Source: Populus alba (taxonomy: Eukaryota > Streptophyta > Magnoliopsida > Malpighiales > Salicaceae). Taken from it: a DNA stretch of 64,000 bases. The translations under genes and the position numbers were made by a program. A model generated the notes under the pieces. That model was not told where the DNA came from. It made no database searches and saw only the letters and a list, made by a program, of their open reading frames with translations. The stretch is from assembly GCF_005239225.2 (NCBI RefSeq), contig NC_133297.1, forward strand, positions 20,076,147-20,140,146. Direction: 5' to 3'. Below are positions 1 through 10,737 of the stretch, one piece after another; position 1 is the stretch's first letter, and the number at the start of each line of letters is the position of its first letter.

Positions 1-147
1 TTTCCTAGAACATTCCTGAGGATTCTGGGCAAATTATGATGTTAGCAATAACGTTTTGTTCAGACAAGAAGATAAGGATTGTCACCAAAGTCAAGATGTG
101 GCCACCCACTCATCAATTAGTCAACAAATCAATAGTTCCAAATTTTG

Positions 148-160
148 GCCTATAAAAGGA
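148..160 (+). promoter_or_regulatory. TATA box of the Athila-type LTR
   Basis: 'cctataaaagga' is conserved at the same LTR position in the other copies (near 57043 and 63646 on plus; near 51040 and 54625 on minus), followed by 'ggca(c/t)tt(a/g)ccatg'. This fits the U3/R boundary promoter of the family. Activity is inferred, not shown. Confidence 0.55.
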
Positions 161-889
161 GGCACTTACCATGTATTAAGGCATCTTGGTTTCCAGATCA
201 AGATCATGCTCTTGCTTTCTCTCTTTGTATTGCTTATGTTTTGCTTTCATTAATATCAAGTTTATGCACTTAATTTCCTTTCCTTTACTTAGTTAACTTC
301 TTTCTCATTTATGTTCTTACCTTGTTCATTTATGTTTCTTTCTTTCATTATGTTTAGCTAAGTTAATTATGTCAAGGTGAAAAGGGTACACTACTGGTGT
401 AAGAATAAGTATAATATAAACTTAACATGGACCTTAACGTTGGATACTAACATGTTTTATATTTGTTATCTTGTTCACTTTTAATACTTTGCTTGTTAAA
501 TGGTTAGTCTAGATTTATGTTGTATAACACTTGGTACAACAAATACTTGGTACTTTCATAGCCCATACTGTATGGTATAACCGACACCTGAGCTATGAAA
601 GGGACTTGATTTGTTGTTAACATAAGTTATAATCATGAATGCCTGCCAACATTTACAAGTATTAGCTTTATTCGAATAAGATAACTAATGTAATCATGTT
701 AACAATTTATAATCTGATGGGAACCTCCTTTATGTGTGATTTCCAATTGAGTAATAAGAGTTTATATTATACTTGTTTAAAGTACCGTTAGTGGATCCTC
801 TAACCTTGACATTCATTTTTATCATTGGTTAATCCTTACATTAATCTTCCAACTCAAAGTTCTCATTAATTTCTTCATCTTCTTCTATT

Positions 890-1092
890 ACTACTACTAC
901 TACTATTGTTATTATTATTATTGTTATTGTTGTTATTTACATTCTGTAATATATCCCTTTGATCTTTTCATAAACTCAGTATATAGGCTGGAAACCTGTG
1001 ACCCGGTCTTTTGGATCATTCTCAGGTGTAACAACGCCACGTACTGAGTATTGTAATTATTATTGTAATTATTATTGTTGTTGTTGTTGTTT
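890..1092 (+). repeat. Trinucleotide microsatellites inside the LTR
   Basis: Runs of (CTA)n followed by (TTA/TTG)n at about 890-940, and (ATT/GTT)n at about 1040-1092. The same two runs recur in the LTR copies at 50202-50280 (minus orientation) and 58768-59085, with different lengths. They are family-specific and unstable in length. Confidence 0.8.
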
Positions 1093-1209
1093 TGTTATTT
1101 ATAATTTATACAATTAACCTCTCTGTGGTTCGACCCCGGTCTTGCCGGGTTATTTATTACTTCGACACTCCTGCACTTGGGAAAAGACATCAAGCTTTTG
1201 ATCGTGTCA

Positions 1210-2905
1210 TTGTCCTTTGTCTTCCCCTTCACATCCATGATGGTGTTGAAAATGTTCTCAAGCACTTTCTTTTCAATGTGTATGACGTCAAGGTTTGGCG
1301 AAGCAGATTGGTCTTCCAATAAGGAAACTCCCAAAAGATACTTTGTTTTACCCAATTATGAGTCAAACCAAAACTAAGAAACTTATGCTTACCTGATTGA
1401 AGACCAAACACAATGTCACCATACTCTGATACAACATCATACAATTCTTCACCAGAAAGACACAGGGATGCAACATCCTTTTCAACTCTGCTAACAAAAA
1501 AATATTTTTGGTTCTTTCTGTACCTATGATTTGATGGAAAGAAACGACAGTGATAGTAAAAAAAAAAAAAGCTTTACCACCGTTTGTTAGCGTGAATGTC
1601 TTGTTGTTTTCTATGCAGTATGGACATGCTAGTTTTCCATATGTACTTTAACCAAAAAGCATTCCATAAGTTGGGAAATCATTGATAGTCCACATTAAAG
1701 ACGCCCTCATAACAAAAGTCTGTTTCCTCGATATATCATAAGTCAAAGCTCCGAATGACCATAACTGTGCCAACTCATCAATCAACGATCGAAGACAAAC
1801 ATCTATATTCCAGCTCAGGCTACTCGAACCAGGTATGACAGTAGATAAAAACATGAACTCCGGCCTCATACACATTCCCAGTGGTAAGTTATAAATCTTG
1901 AGTATGACCGGCCAACAAGAATAAGAAGCAGCAAATGACCTGAATGGGTTGAATCCATCTGCTCACATCCCATGACGCACGTTCCTTGATTCAGATGAAA
2001 AGTGAGGATGCACACTGTTAAAGTGTTTCCACGCTTCGCCGTTAGAAGGATGCACCATCACTCCATTAACCACATCATGTGATTGGTGCCATGTCATATG
2101 CTCAGCAATCCTTGGTGACATAAATAACCTCTGCAGTCTAGGTGTGATTGGAAAGTATCTGAGTTTTTTATATGCCACTAGAGTCTTTCCCCTGCCATTT
2201 TTAGGTTTGTAACGAGAATGCCAACATGTCATGCACTCGGTCAGCTCTGCATTTTCTAGGTAGTATAACATGCAGAAGTTAACGCACATGTCAATTTTCT
2301 GGTATCCTAAATCGAGGGGTTTCATCATGGACTTCACATCATAGTTCTCTTTCAGCATGTTCCCTTCAGGTAAAATGCTTCTAGCCTATTCAATAATTTT
2401 GTCATACCTGACCTCACTCAACCCGTGATTTGACTTGATGGTGAGCACTTGTGCTACGACCGATAATTTATTGTGGTTCGTGCAACCATCCCATAAAGGT
2501 ACGTTAGAATCTTTCAACAAATCAAAAAACCTAGTTGCATCTGCATTAGGTTTTTCTTCTATGATTGGACATTGACTGACATTACCTTAATTCATTCTCA
2601 TTGCATCCATAAGCATATTCTTATAAGGATTAGTGTTGTCATTTGTCGCTTCATGCACGTTGCTAGCACTAGAATTTGACCCAACCACCCTTTCTCACAT
2701 GCTCTTATTACGAACAAATACTTCTTCGTGTGCATACCAACACCGATAATTCTCTATAAACTCTTTTATGTAGAAGATGCATCATTACAACATCTGGATG
2801 CAGATACTTTTTATTTTAACACTTCCTACATGGACGCCTAATACCACCTCCTCCACAATCCTTGGGGTGAATCTCGATACATCCATGAACGATCATCCAT
2901 GACTT
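1210..2905 (-). pseudogene. CACTA (En/Spm) tnp2-type transposase, truncated and degraded
   Basis: Read on the minus strand, the segment gives in order: an N-terminal transposase-associated domain start (near 2900, 'MDDRSWMYRDSPQGL'); a central part with 'LYYLENAELTECMTCWHSRY' and 'LRYFPITPRLQRLFMSPRIA' (2358-1963); the tnp2 core with 'WPVILKIYNLPLGMCMRPEF' and 'MWTINDFPTYGML' (1920-1640); and the region ending '(I)HIEKKVLENIFNTIMDVKGK' (near 1300-1210). The family supplies the transposase that acts on CACTA terminal repeats. Here it is broken by stop codons and frameshifts, including around the A-tract at 1558-1571. It is cut at 1209 by the inserted LTR, so the C-terminal half is not contiguous. 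It cannot make a working protein. Confidence 0.85.
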
Positions 2906-3500
2906 CTATCAAACCTCTATAAAATTATAATGACAACATGTATTAATTAACTATGCTAGGTAAATAAATTTGTAAAATTATATATTGGTTTACCTCAAGA
3001 TTATCCAACAAACTAATTACAACTTCTCATAAATATTAAATATTCATTATCAATTATCAATGTCCATACAAATTAATACATATAAATTTATGAAAATTAC
3101 AACTCCGCAATGCCATTGATAAAAATTAAAATGTACCTGTTAAATAAACTATTAATTATTTCAAAATAGCACATGTAATTCGGCAATTCAATAAAGTTTC
3201 AACAATTTACAAACAAATATAATTTTATAAAATCTAAAACAAACCATAACAAGTACAAAATTATACATTCATATACTACAAGTTTGTTTTAGAAATAACA
3301 GTAAAACATGTACATATACTAACAAAATTCATATATAAAAAAAAAATTGACATTTAAATGTTAAAATTTAAAAAGATAGAATTACTTACAAAATCTGATA
3401 AAATTCATCGATAAATTAGAACACGGATGTTGTAACGACAAAACTTCAAGAAATATGACTTGTGTTGAAAAGAGGGAGATTTTTTTTTTAGAAGGGGGGT
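2906..3500. other. CACTA 5' non-coding region
   Basis: AT-rich stretch between the transposase start and the subterminal repeats. No gene is seen. The open frames here are low-complexity. Confidence 0.4.
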
Positions 3501-3579
3501 GGTTGTTTGTAGTAGGGGAGAGTTGGGATGGGGAAGAAGAAGAAGAAATAGGGGAGGAGAGGGTCGGCAAAGTGGTCAT

Positions 3580-4004
3580 ATATTAACTTTTGCCAATGGA
3601 CTCACTGACAGAATACTTATGTCGGTGATTCCATCTACCATTCTGATGGTGAATAGGTCACGTCACTGTATGGAGATTCTGGTTTGAATCCCTTGATGAT
3701 TCCGTCTATAATTTGGACGGTGAATTGGTCACGTCACTCTAAAGAGTTGCCGGTTTGAATCCCTCTATGAGTTCATTGGTAAAATCACTCACAAAAACTT
3801 CCATGTCAACGAACCGCCTTTTTAAAAAAAATTAAGAATAGTCCGTCTATAATTCCATCGGTATATACCAACCGAAGTAGTCTGTCGGTATATACTGACG
3901 ATATTATAGACATAAAATATGTCGTCAGTAATTATGACCACAAATTATTGATGGAAGTCTTCCGTCGGTAATGCTGATGGTATTAATCGAATTTCTGGTA
4001 TTGT
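3580..4004 (-). mobile_element. CACTA subterminal repeats and degenerate terminal inverted repeat
   Basis: Many copies in both orientations of motifs such as 'ccgtcggta', 'gtcggtatatac', 'ttccgtcggtaatgctgatgg' and 'ccgtctataat', typical of the short subterminal repeats near CACTA ends. The segment closes at about 3990-4004 with 'gaatttctggtattg', a diverged version of the usual CACTA terminus (minus-strand reading CAATACCAGAAATTC). It lies upstream of the minus-strand transposase, as expected for the element's 5' end. Confidence 0.6.
3627..3768. repeat. Two tandem ~71-bp units
   Basis: The unit containing 'gattcc(a/g)tct(a)...gacggtgaat(a/t)ggtcacgtcact...ggtttgaatccct' occurs twice back to back, at about 3627-3697 and 3698-3768, within the CACTA subterminal region. 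Confidence 0.65.
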
Positions 4005-6098
4005 TTTTTTTTCCCTTAAACATAGTTCTGTTTTTTCCATATGATTTTTTCACAAATATTTTTGTCAATTTTATTTTTTAATATTTAAATGGTTGAAAAT
4101 TTAGCTTTGTAATTTTTTTTTATTTTTTCTTTCTATGAGGTTAGTGTGGTTTGGAAGTTTGTAGAGGTAACCTAAGTTGCCTCGGTTTATGGATTTGGTA
4201 GGTTTTTTTTTTAATTGAACTTGGCTTTTTTAAAGTCTATTTTATTCTCATATAGTTAAAGAAAAAATAGATTTAGAGAAAAGTCATGTTCTTAAATTTT
4301 ATAAAATAGCAAAAATTAAAAAGTGTAAGGAAACTACCGTTCACCCACACACATTACATTGTGAATGACACTAGTAATCCACGGTGTTTTCCTTTCTTTC
4401 TTTTTTCTTTTTGTTTTTGAATTTTTGTTATGATTTTTTTTTTCAAATTTGTTTTTGTCAATTTCATCTTTTAATATTGAGATGATTGAAAATTTGGCTC
4501 CATAATTTGTTTCCTTTTCCTTTACCTTTTTATAAGATTAACATGGTTTGCGAATTTGTCATAACCCAAGTTGCCATAGTTTACAAGTTTGGTGAGATTT
4601 ATTTTTCTTAATTGAACTTCACTTTTTATCATCTATTGTTTTCTCATATAGTTAAAAAAAAAACTATAGTTTTAGAAAAAAAAATTATGTTATTAAACTT
4701 TATAAAATTCATGGACTTATTTATAGGGTTGGCTGGTTGACTTGATTCGCGGGTCTAGCAACCTTAACTTTTTTAAATTATTTATTTTCATCCTTAGATA
4801 CTGGTAATTAAGAATTCAGTTTGATAATTGATTTTGTTTTGTGTTTTATAAGGTTATCGCGATCTAAAAAACACATCTCATATTGGGTTGGTGTTTGATT
4901 TCACAATCATCTATTTTTTTAATCATATAGTCAAATAAATTATAGTCTTTTTAGAAAAAAAAACAAATTATAATCTCAGTAGAGTCTATAAGCTAGTTTA
5001 CAGGTTTGGTGTACTAGCTCAGTTTACCCAATTCACAGGTTTGGCGAGTTTACCCACCTATAGGATATGATTTTTTTTGTTTTTGGTCTTTTAATTGTTT
5101 TTAATTTTTTTTTTAATTTCATCATTTAATATTAAATTGGTTAAGAAATGAACTGCATTATTGATTTTTGTTTGCTTTATAGGGATAATTGTCTCTAATA
5201 AGTGTTTATTTTTAGGTTAGTGCTCAATTTTGTGAGTATATATTTTTATCATATAATTAAATAAAAAATTTATTAAACCTGATAAAGTCTATGACCTAGG
5301 TCTTGAGAGAGCCATGGCGATCCAATTTATCAGTGTCTCAGTATTTTAAAAAAATTATCATCTTAAAATTCTTTTAAAAACTAAATCATGTTTTTATTGA
5401 TTGTAAAGGTTGCATTTGAACCTATAAAATTGATCAATTTAAATTGAGTTAACTCTCACATAGTATAACTAAAAACTTGAGTTAGGCAAATAATGGAGTT
5501 AGGAGGTTTGAAAATTAACTCACTTTATTAGGTTGAATTATACTATTAAAAAATTCTTCATGCTTTAAAAAAATTAATATTTTAAAAACATGATCAAACC
5601 CATGGCGAAACATGGAGAATATTCTAGTAAACTTGAAAACGTGGATCATGATTTATGGAACATTTACACGTGGTGACATGAACTGAAGATCACTTTAATG
5701 CAAGGGTAATGACATGAATGCCCCCCTGGAATGACTCTAATATTACGCCCATTTTGGATTTTATTAGTCCACTCTAGGAATAATCAAAGGAACACTGATT
5801 TTAAGTGTTTGAACTTATTAATTTTTAAAGTTAGGTATTTAAACTTTATTTTTATTCCAATAAGTATATTCTTTTATTTTACACAATAAAGTGTCAAAAT
5901 GGATGTATATTAGTTAAATATTTAGTGTCAATAAAGAGTGAAAATAAAAAATTTATATACATGAACTAATTTCTCTGTTAAATTTTTTTTTTTATAACAA
6001 GTCAACTAATAGCATTCTCCATAAATCTAGTTTGCATGTCAAACACATAAACAATTAGTTGTATTTTCTAGTCCCTAAAACCTTTTCTGAATGGATAA
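4005..6098. repeat. AT-rich intergenic DNA with a repeated ~390-bp module
   Basis: No gene is seen. Segments at about 4020-4330 and 4410-4710, and more loosely 5070-5340, share the same order of motifs: 'ttttgtcaattt(t/c)at', 'ttaatatt', 'catatagttaaa', then 'ttaaac(t/c)t' and 'tttataaaat'. Related modules with 'gtgacc(c)gg...gagtt(a)ac' recur at 11900-12430 and 16850-17400. This is a dispersed repeat family of unknown class. Confidence 0.5.
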
Positions 6099-6749
6099 AA
6101 TTTCTATTAAATGAGCCCGTTGGTCCAGATATAAAAATTATAAAGTCACAATGCTTGAATAAGCAACATCTTTTATCGTTTCATTGAATTGAGAACTAAG
6201 CACACCATGTCAAAATGTAGATAAAGCTTGCTCATAAACTTAACTTCAATTTTTTTTTTTTTGGCTAAATTGTTTTTTTTTTAAAAAATTTAATAATAAT
6301 ACTTGACCAGCAAATATTCTGAACTAATTTTCTAATTATTTTTTCAATTTACTCCTAAATAATAAAATTGACAGAAAAACATATAGAATAAAGAGAGAAA
6401 AACCCTAACCCATCTTTATCATATGTTTACAACTTTTACAACTTCTGATTCTAAGTTTGCAAGCCAGGTAAATAAAAAAAAATCTCATAAAAACACATAC
6501 AACAAACCTAAATTGAAAATCCTAATTAAATATATTTTGATATTGTTATACTGATGATGCTGTGCACCATCAGCATTTTGTTCTTACCTGGCTACGTGTA
6601 GCGAGTCCAACATCAGAAACCATGGTGAGATCAATCTTGAAAAGTCCAGATGATTGCACAAAACCAGGTCCAGGTTTCAAGAGGTATGTATCCACTGGTT
6701 TTCCTGGCATGAGTGGAGTGCCCACCATCGATCAAAGGTGTGCAATCAA
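6099..6749. repeat. Local duplication, copy A (GH17 3' region)
   Basis: Matches 7761-8855 in the same orientation: 'gttggtccaga', 'cattgaattg(a/g)gaactaag', 'cttgctcataaacttaac', 'gattctaagtttgcaag', 'aatcctaattaaatata', then the 3' part of GH17 exon 3. Copy A lacks the segment holding GH17 intron 3 and the putative exon 4. It ends abruptly at about 6749, where dUTPase sequence begins. Confidence 0.7.
6588..6749 (-). pseudogene. GH17 beta-1,3-glucanase exon 3 fragment
   Basis: A minus-strand partial copy of the 3' half of GH17 exon 3 (compare 8674-8850), including the splice donor at 6587-6586. Conserved text encodes 'GTPLMPGK', 'LKPGPG' and 'DLTMV'. It carries an internal deletion of about 21 nt between short 'aag' repeats, which removes seven codons but keeps the frame. 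It has no upstream exons and no catalytic residues. It lies head-to-head against the dUTPase pseudogene. Confidence 0.8.
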
Positions 6750-6750
6750 A

Positions 6751-7444
6751 ATGCCCCAAGTAGAATTACGAAACAACAGCCCTAAAATCAAAGAGCCTTC
6801 TCATAAAATCCCCAAGCTCCAACAAAATGGCGTCCACGAAGCCGCTCCAATCCCATCATCTCTCCTGAAAGTGAAAAAGCTCTCTGAAAGCGCTGCTTTG
6901 CCCTCTAGATGCTCTCTGCTTGCTGCTGGCTATGATCTCTCCAGGTATTAAGCAAAACCCTCTTCTAGTGTTTTTTGTTTTCAAAGGATGCAAGATTATT
7001 AGCAAATTCGTGGGTTTTTGTTTCTAGTGTTGTGCAGTGCCTCAGAGACAGAGGTTCCAGCTAGAGGAAAAGCCCTTATCCCTACAGATTTGAGCATTGC
7101 TATACCTGAAGGAACTTATGATCGTATTGGTAAATCTCACTTCGTACTTTTTAACTTATATTCACAGATGGTTTGGTTTTGTTTCTAAAACTGAGTTTTT
7201 CTGCTTTAGCACCCAGATCGGGATTGACATGGAAGCAGTCGATTGATGTGGGTGCTAGTGTCATAGATGCTGATTACAGAGGCCTTGTTGGGCTTATCAC
7301 TCTAATGTTGATTTCAAGGTAAAGGTTGGCGATAGAATTGTGCAGTTGATTTTTAAGAAAATTGTAACTCCTGATGTCATGGAAGTCGAGGATTTGGATG
7401 CAACTGTGAGAGGTGTTGGACGGTTTGGATCTCCTGATGTTTGA
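6751..7444 (+). pseudogene. DUT: dUTP diphosphatase (dUTPase) pseudogene with introns
   Basis: dUTPase hydrolyses dUTP to dUMP and PPi, keeping uracil out of DNA. Three exons can be placed: 6751-6944, 7038-7129 and 7210-7444, with GT-AG introns. Family motifs are visible: 'AGYDLS' at the end of exon 1 (motif 1), 'PARGKALIPTDLSIAIPEGT' in exon 2, 'APRSGL' across the second junction (motif 2), and '[11 protein letters not shown]' in exon 3 (motif 3, with Ser for the usual Gly/Val position). A deletion of about 10 nt after 'LVGLI' (near 7300) shifts the frame just before the stretch ending 'VKVGDRI'. The C-terminal motif 5 reads RGVGRFGSPDV, altered from the RGxGGFGSTG type. Introns show it is not a processed copy. 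Its upstream flank is the GH17 fragment, not a native promoter. A non-functional gene copy is the best reading. Confidence 0.85.
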
Positions 7445-7760
7445 GCTTCCTATGATTTGTAATGTTCTTTCTTAAATATTTCTGTTCTTGGTGTTTAAAT
7501 TAGCAAACAGATGGTGGACTAAGCGGTCAAAGTTTTGGGTTTGGTGAAGGATTTCTTTTTGTTAATGAAGACACAGGTGTTTTATAGTTTCATACTTTCA
7601 TTTCCTTCTTTTATCTTTATGTTAACCACGTGAAACAAGGCTATATATATTTTATTGTTGTTTGCATGGATATGAACTATAAAAGAAGTATCATGTAAAA
7701 ATATTCACAATTCCACCACCGAAATCTACCAAAATTGGGATTTCTGATACTCATAAGAAT
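7445..7760. other. Short non-coding spacer after the dUTPase copy
   Basis: May include the 3' UTR of the copied dUTPase gene ('gatttgtaatgttctttcttaaatat'). No other gene or element is recognised. Confidence 0.3.
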
Positions 7761-8855
7761 CAAATTTCTACAAAATGAGACAGTTGGTCCAGACACCTTT
7801 CCTCGTCCCATTGAATTGGGAACTAAGTGCATCATGTAAAAGTGTAAATGGAGGTTGCTCATAAACTTAACTTTTCCATTCTTTTTTTTTTTGGCTAAAT
7901 TGTTTTTCTCTTAAAAAAATTAATAATAATACTGAACCAAAGAAACATATAAAAACATAGAGGAAGAAAAAAAATAACTTATCTTTATCATCTCTTTGCA
8001 ACTTTTGATTCTAAGTTTGCAAGTGATAAAAGAAAAGGCAAATAAAAGAAAATCCCATAAACTCATACAACAAACCTTGAAAATCCTAATTAAATATACC
8101 TCTGAAAACTCCAATTCTAAAAATTTTCAATTCTAATAAAACCCACAAAAAAACACTCCATCTTTTGCTGCTCAAGCTCGTGCTGTTGCTGCTGCTCATT
8201 CTTGTGCTGCTGCTATTGTTGTTGGTGATAGTGGCTGTTGGTGGCGGCAGTTGTGGTGCTGCTGCTGGTGGCTGGGTCTGTTTCAATAAATTATATTGGT
8301 TTTTGCAGGTGCAATTTGCAAGAATATTTTGGATTTATTTGTCTAAAAATGATGATTCTATGTATTTCAAATGTTCTTGATAATGATGTTACATTAAAAA
8401 ATTGAATATTTCATTCTATATATTTTTTTTATCATTATTAATAGAGACATACAGAGCGATTAAAAAGATGTTATGGGCTGTTTTTTTTTTCTTTCTTGAA
8501 AAGGAACTGTCCATTCTATTAACAAACAAAATGCGTAGTGATGTTTTAAAAACCATGTTCCCAACAAAACAAACAGAAATTTATAGGCCAAATCAAAGGA
8601 AAGCTCAGGAATAGAACACTTGGCTGTTGAAAACTCGAAATACCAATGAAATGCACATAAAGTTTGCTCTTACCTGGCTACTTTTAGAGAGTCCAACATC
8701 ATAAACCATGGTGAGATCAGTCTTGAAAAGTCCAAATGATCGTTCAGAACCAGGTCCAGGTTTCAAGTCTTCGTCATAAAGAGCAAAGAGGTATGTATCC
8801 ACTGATTTTCCTGGCATGAGTGGAGTGCCCACCATCGATCGAAGGTGTGCAATCA
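7761..8855. repeat. Local duplication, copy B (parent-like copy)
   Basis: Counterpart of 6099-6749. It includes the 3' flank, putative exon 4, intron 3 and the 3' half of exon 3 of the GH17 gene. Because it is continuous with the whole gene, it is the likely source copy. Confidence 0.65.
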
Positions 8856-9992
8856 GATTGCCATTGTAAGCCTTGGCATTCTCAATGCTTGGCCCTACTT
8901 CGTTGTCATCTCCTTTATATGGCCATCCAGTCTCAGCCACCACAATCTCAACATTCTTAAATCCCATAGAATTCAGTGCAGAGTAAACTGCATCCACCTG
9001 CAATTGATTAAACCACTTGTCAGTAGCGTTTTTATTCGATCATCTATTGATACAAAATTTTCGCTCTTGCAATTTGATTTACTCTCACCTGAGCATCGAA
9101 CATGTTCATGTACTTGATCTTAGTGTTTCCATCCATTCGTCCTGCATTCGGTTGGAAAAGGCAAAAAGCAAGAGTCTCAGGCCTTGCATCGCTTCTGTAG
9201 GCAAAGTAAGGGTAGGGATTGATTGCGAAAGGCGAACCATTCGCACTATTAAACTCCAACAAGCCCTTCATCAGATCCCCATAACTTGGATCAAAGCTTC
9301 CAGAAGAAGGTGGCTCAGACTGCTTAAGCACTCCCATCGGATGAACTGTGGAGACCTTAATTTTACCCCCGAGCGATGCATCATTTAGAGCATTCTGTAC
9401 ATGTTGCATTGCTGGTAAGAGCTTGTTCATGAGATTCTGGTCATTGGAAATCATGACCTCGTTACCAACAGTGATGAGGATGATATTGCTAGCTGGATAG
9501 AAAGGAAGCACGTTTGTGTTGATCCAGCTCTTGGCAAAATTGGGATCAGAGGCTAGTCCTGGAATGTCACCATTTGCAGTGCCGATAACAATTCCAATTC
9601 CGTTGTTGGCTAAGGCTTTGATTATGGCGGGGTCCGATCCATATAATCGGACCTTTTGGATTGAAGTGGATTGAAGAAGCTTTGCGGTGGATGATGGTGG
9701 TGGAAGGTTGTCCGCAACTTGGCCATAGTTTATACCGATGAATGATTGCGAGTCTGCACAAAAAGCAGCAAAATTTAAAGCAGATGATCAAACATCAATT
9801 TTTAAACGCCAAAACAGAACACCATCATTTTTTGTTTTCATAGACTGAAATGAAGACAGCTCAGTTAAGGTAAATTCTTTAGAAATGGAAGGAGGTAATT
9901 AAAATAGAAAGAGACGCAAACTTACTTGCTATTTTTACAGTCTGTAAGGAGCAAAGGAGTAGGAAAGCAACAGTATAAGGAAGCACCACCAT
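8086..9992 (-). CDS. Glucan endo-1,3-beta-glucosidase (GH17), probably GPI-anchored
   Basis: Spliced minus-strand model: exon 1 9992-9926, exon 2 9753-9089, exon 3 8997-8674, exon 4 8277-8086; GT-AG introns throughout; 415 codons plus stop, no internal stops. GH17 enzymes cleave beta-1,3-glucan (callose) in the wall or at plasmodesmata. Residues 1-22 look like a signal peptide (MVVLPYTVAFLLLCSLQTVK). The mature start has 'GINYGQVADNLP'. The two catalytic glutamates sit in 'VGNEV' (about E121) and 'VVAETGWP' (about E266), with the conserved 'FALYDEDLKPGP' near the end of the domain. Exon 4 is P/S/T/N-rich followed by a hydrophobic 'WSVFLWVLLEL', which fits a GPI signal. There is no X8/CBM43 domain. 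Exons 1-3 are secure. Exon 4 rests on phase, a splice acceptor and composition only. The start is the first ATG before the signal peptide. Confidence 0.88.
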
Positions 9993-10040
9993 GGCTCAGG
10001 AGGAGCTGTTTCTACTCTGCATTTTTTGAAACTGGAGTGG

Positions 10041-10053
10041 GCATTAAATATGG
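10041..10053 (-). promoter_or_regulatory. Possible TATA box of the GH17 gene
   Basis: Minus-strand 'ccatatttaatgc' lies about 50 bp upstream of the start codon. It implies a very short 5' UTR. This is sequence resemblance only. Confidence 0.3.
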
Positions 10054-10059
10054 AATATG

Positions 10060-10682
10060 CTACAAGTCGAGGGCAGAAGCGTAAAGATGACTTCGGGTGG
10101 TGAAACTTCAAATAGGGGTACTTGTAACGTATACGTAGGAGTCAGATTATCCAGAATATTCTTAAAAATCAATTTAAAATTAATTGAAATAATCTACATT
10201 TTAGAAGATTTTTAAAAAAATTGATGGTTTGATTTTGGTTTTACATTTTAGAAACCAAACAAAATTGAACCCAAAAAACAAAATCTGTATATAACAAAAC
10301 TAAACAAATCATTTTTAAATAAAAAGTATCTATTTCCTCCTTACATCATAGGACATATTAAAATTTATTTTAGCGTTTTAAATGAAAATACTTAACAAAA
10401 CACATGTAAATTGTTGAAAAAATAAACAATAATTGATAATGAAAGGATTATGAGGTATATTGTTTATTTTTTAGACAAAATGATAAAATAAAAAATATTT
10501 AAGATTTATTTTATAATAAAATAATACAATTGGAGTTAAATTTAAGATATTTCTAAAACACACTATCAAACTTAAAAAAGATAAATTATATTATAATATG
10601 TTTAAATTTATTTATAAATCCGCAAGTAATATTATTTATTAAAATGAATTTTTTAAAATTTTAATCATGCCTATTTTTACTA

Positions 10683-10737
<55 letters not shown>

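Larger units (their letters stand above)
1..1209 (+). mobile_element. Athila-type LTR, 3' part (cut by window edge)
   Basis: The sequence matches, by eye, the LTR at 56369-59197. Shared landmarks are the TATA segment 'cctataaaagga' near 150, the poly-trinucleotide tract near 890-930, the 'ataggctggaaacctgtgaccc' block near 985 and the LTR end 'gggttatttattacttcgac...tgtca'. It stops exactly at TGTCA (1209). No primer-binding site follows; the next bases are minus-strand CACTA transposase coding sequence. This is therefore either a solo LTR or the 3' LTR of an element lying to the left. If the end is a true insertion end, the five bases after it (ttgtc) should also sit just left of the LTR start, outside the window. 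Confidence 0.8.

Noticed and set aside
3382..3687. Two overlapping frames with Ser/Pro- and Gly/Arg-rich text
   Set aside because: Opposite strands of a purine-rich patch near the CACTA end; no support as genes.
9017..9388. Plus-strand frame over GH17 exon 2
   Set aside because: Shadow of the minus-strand catalytic exon.
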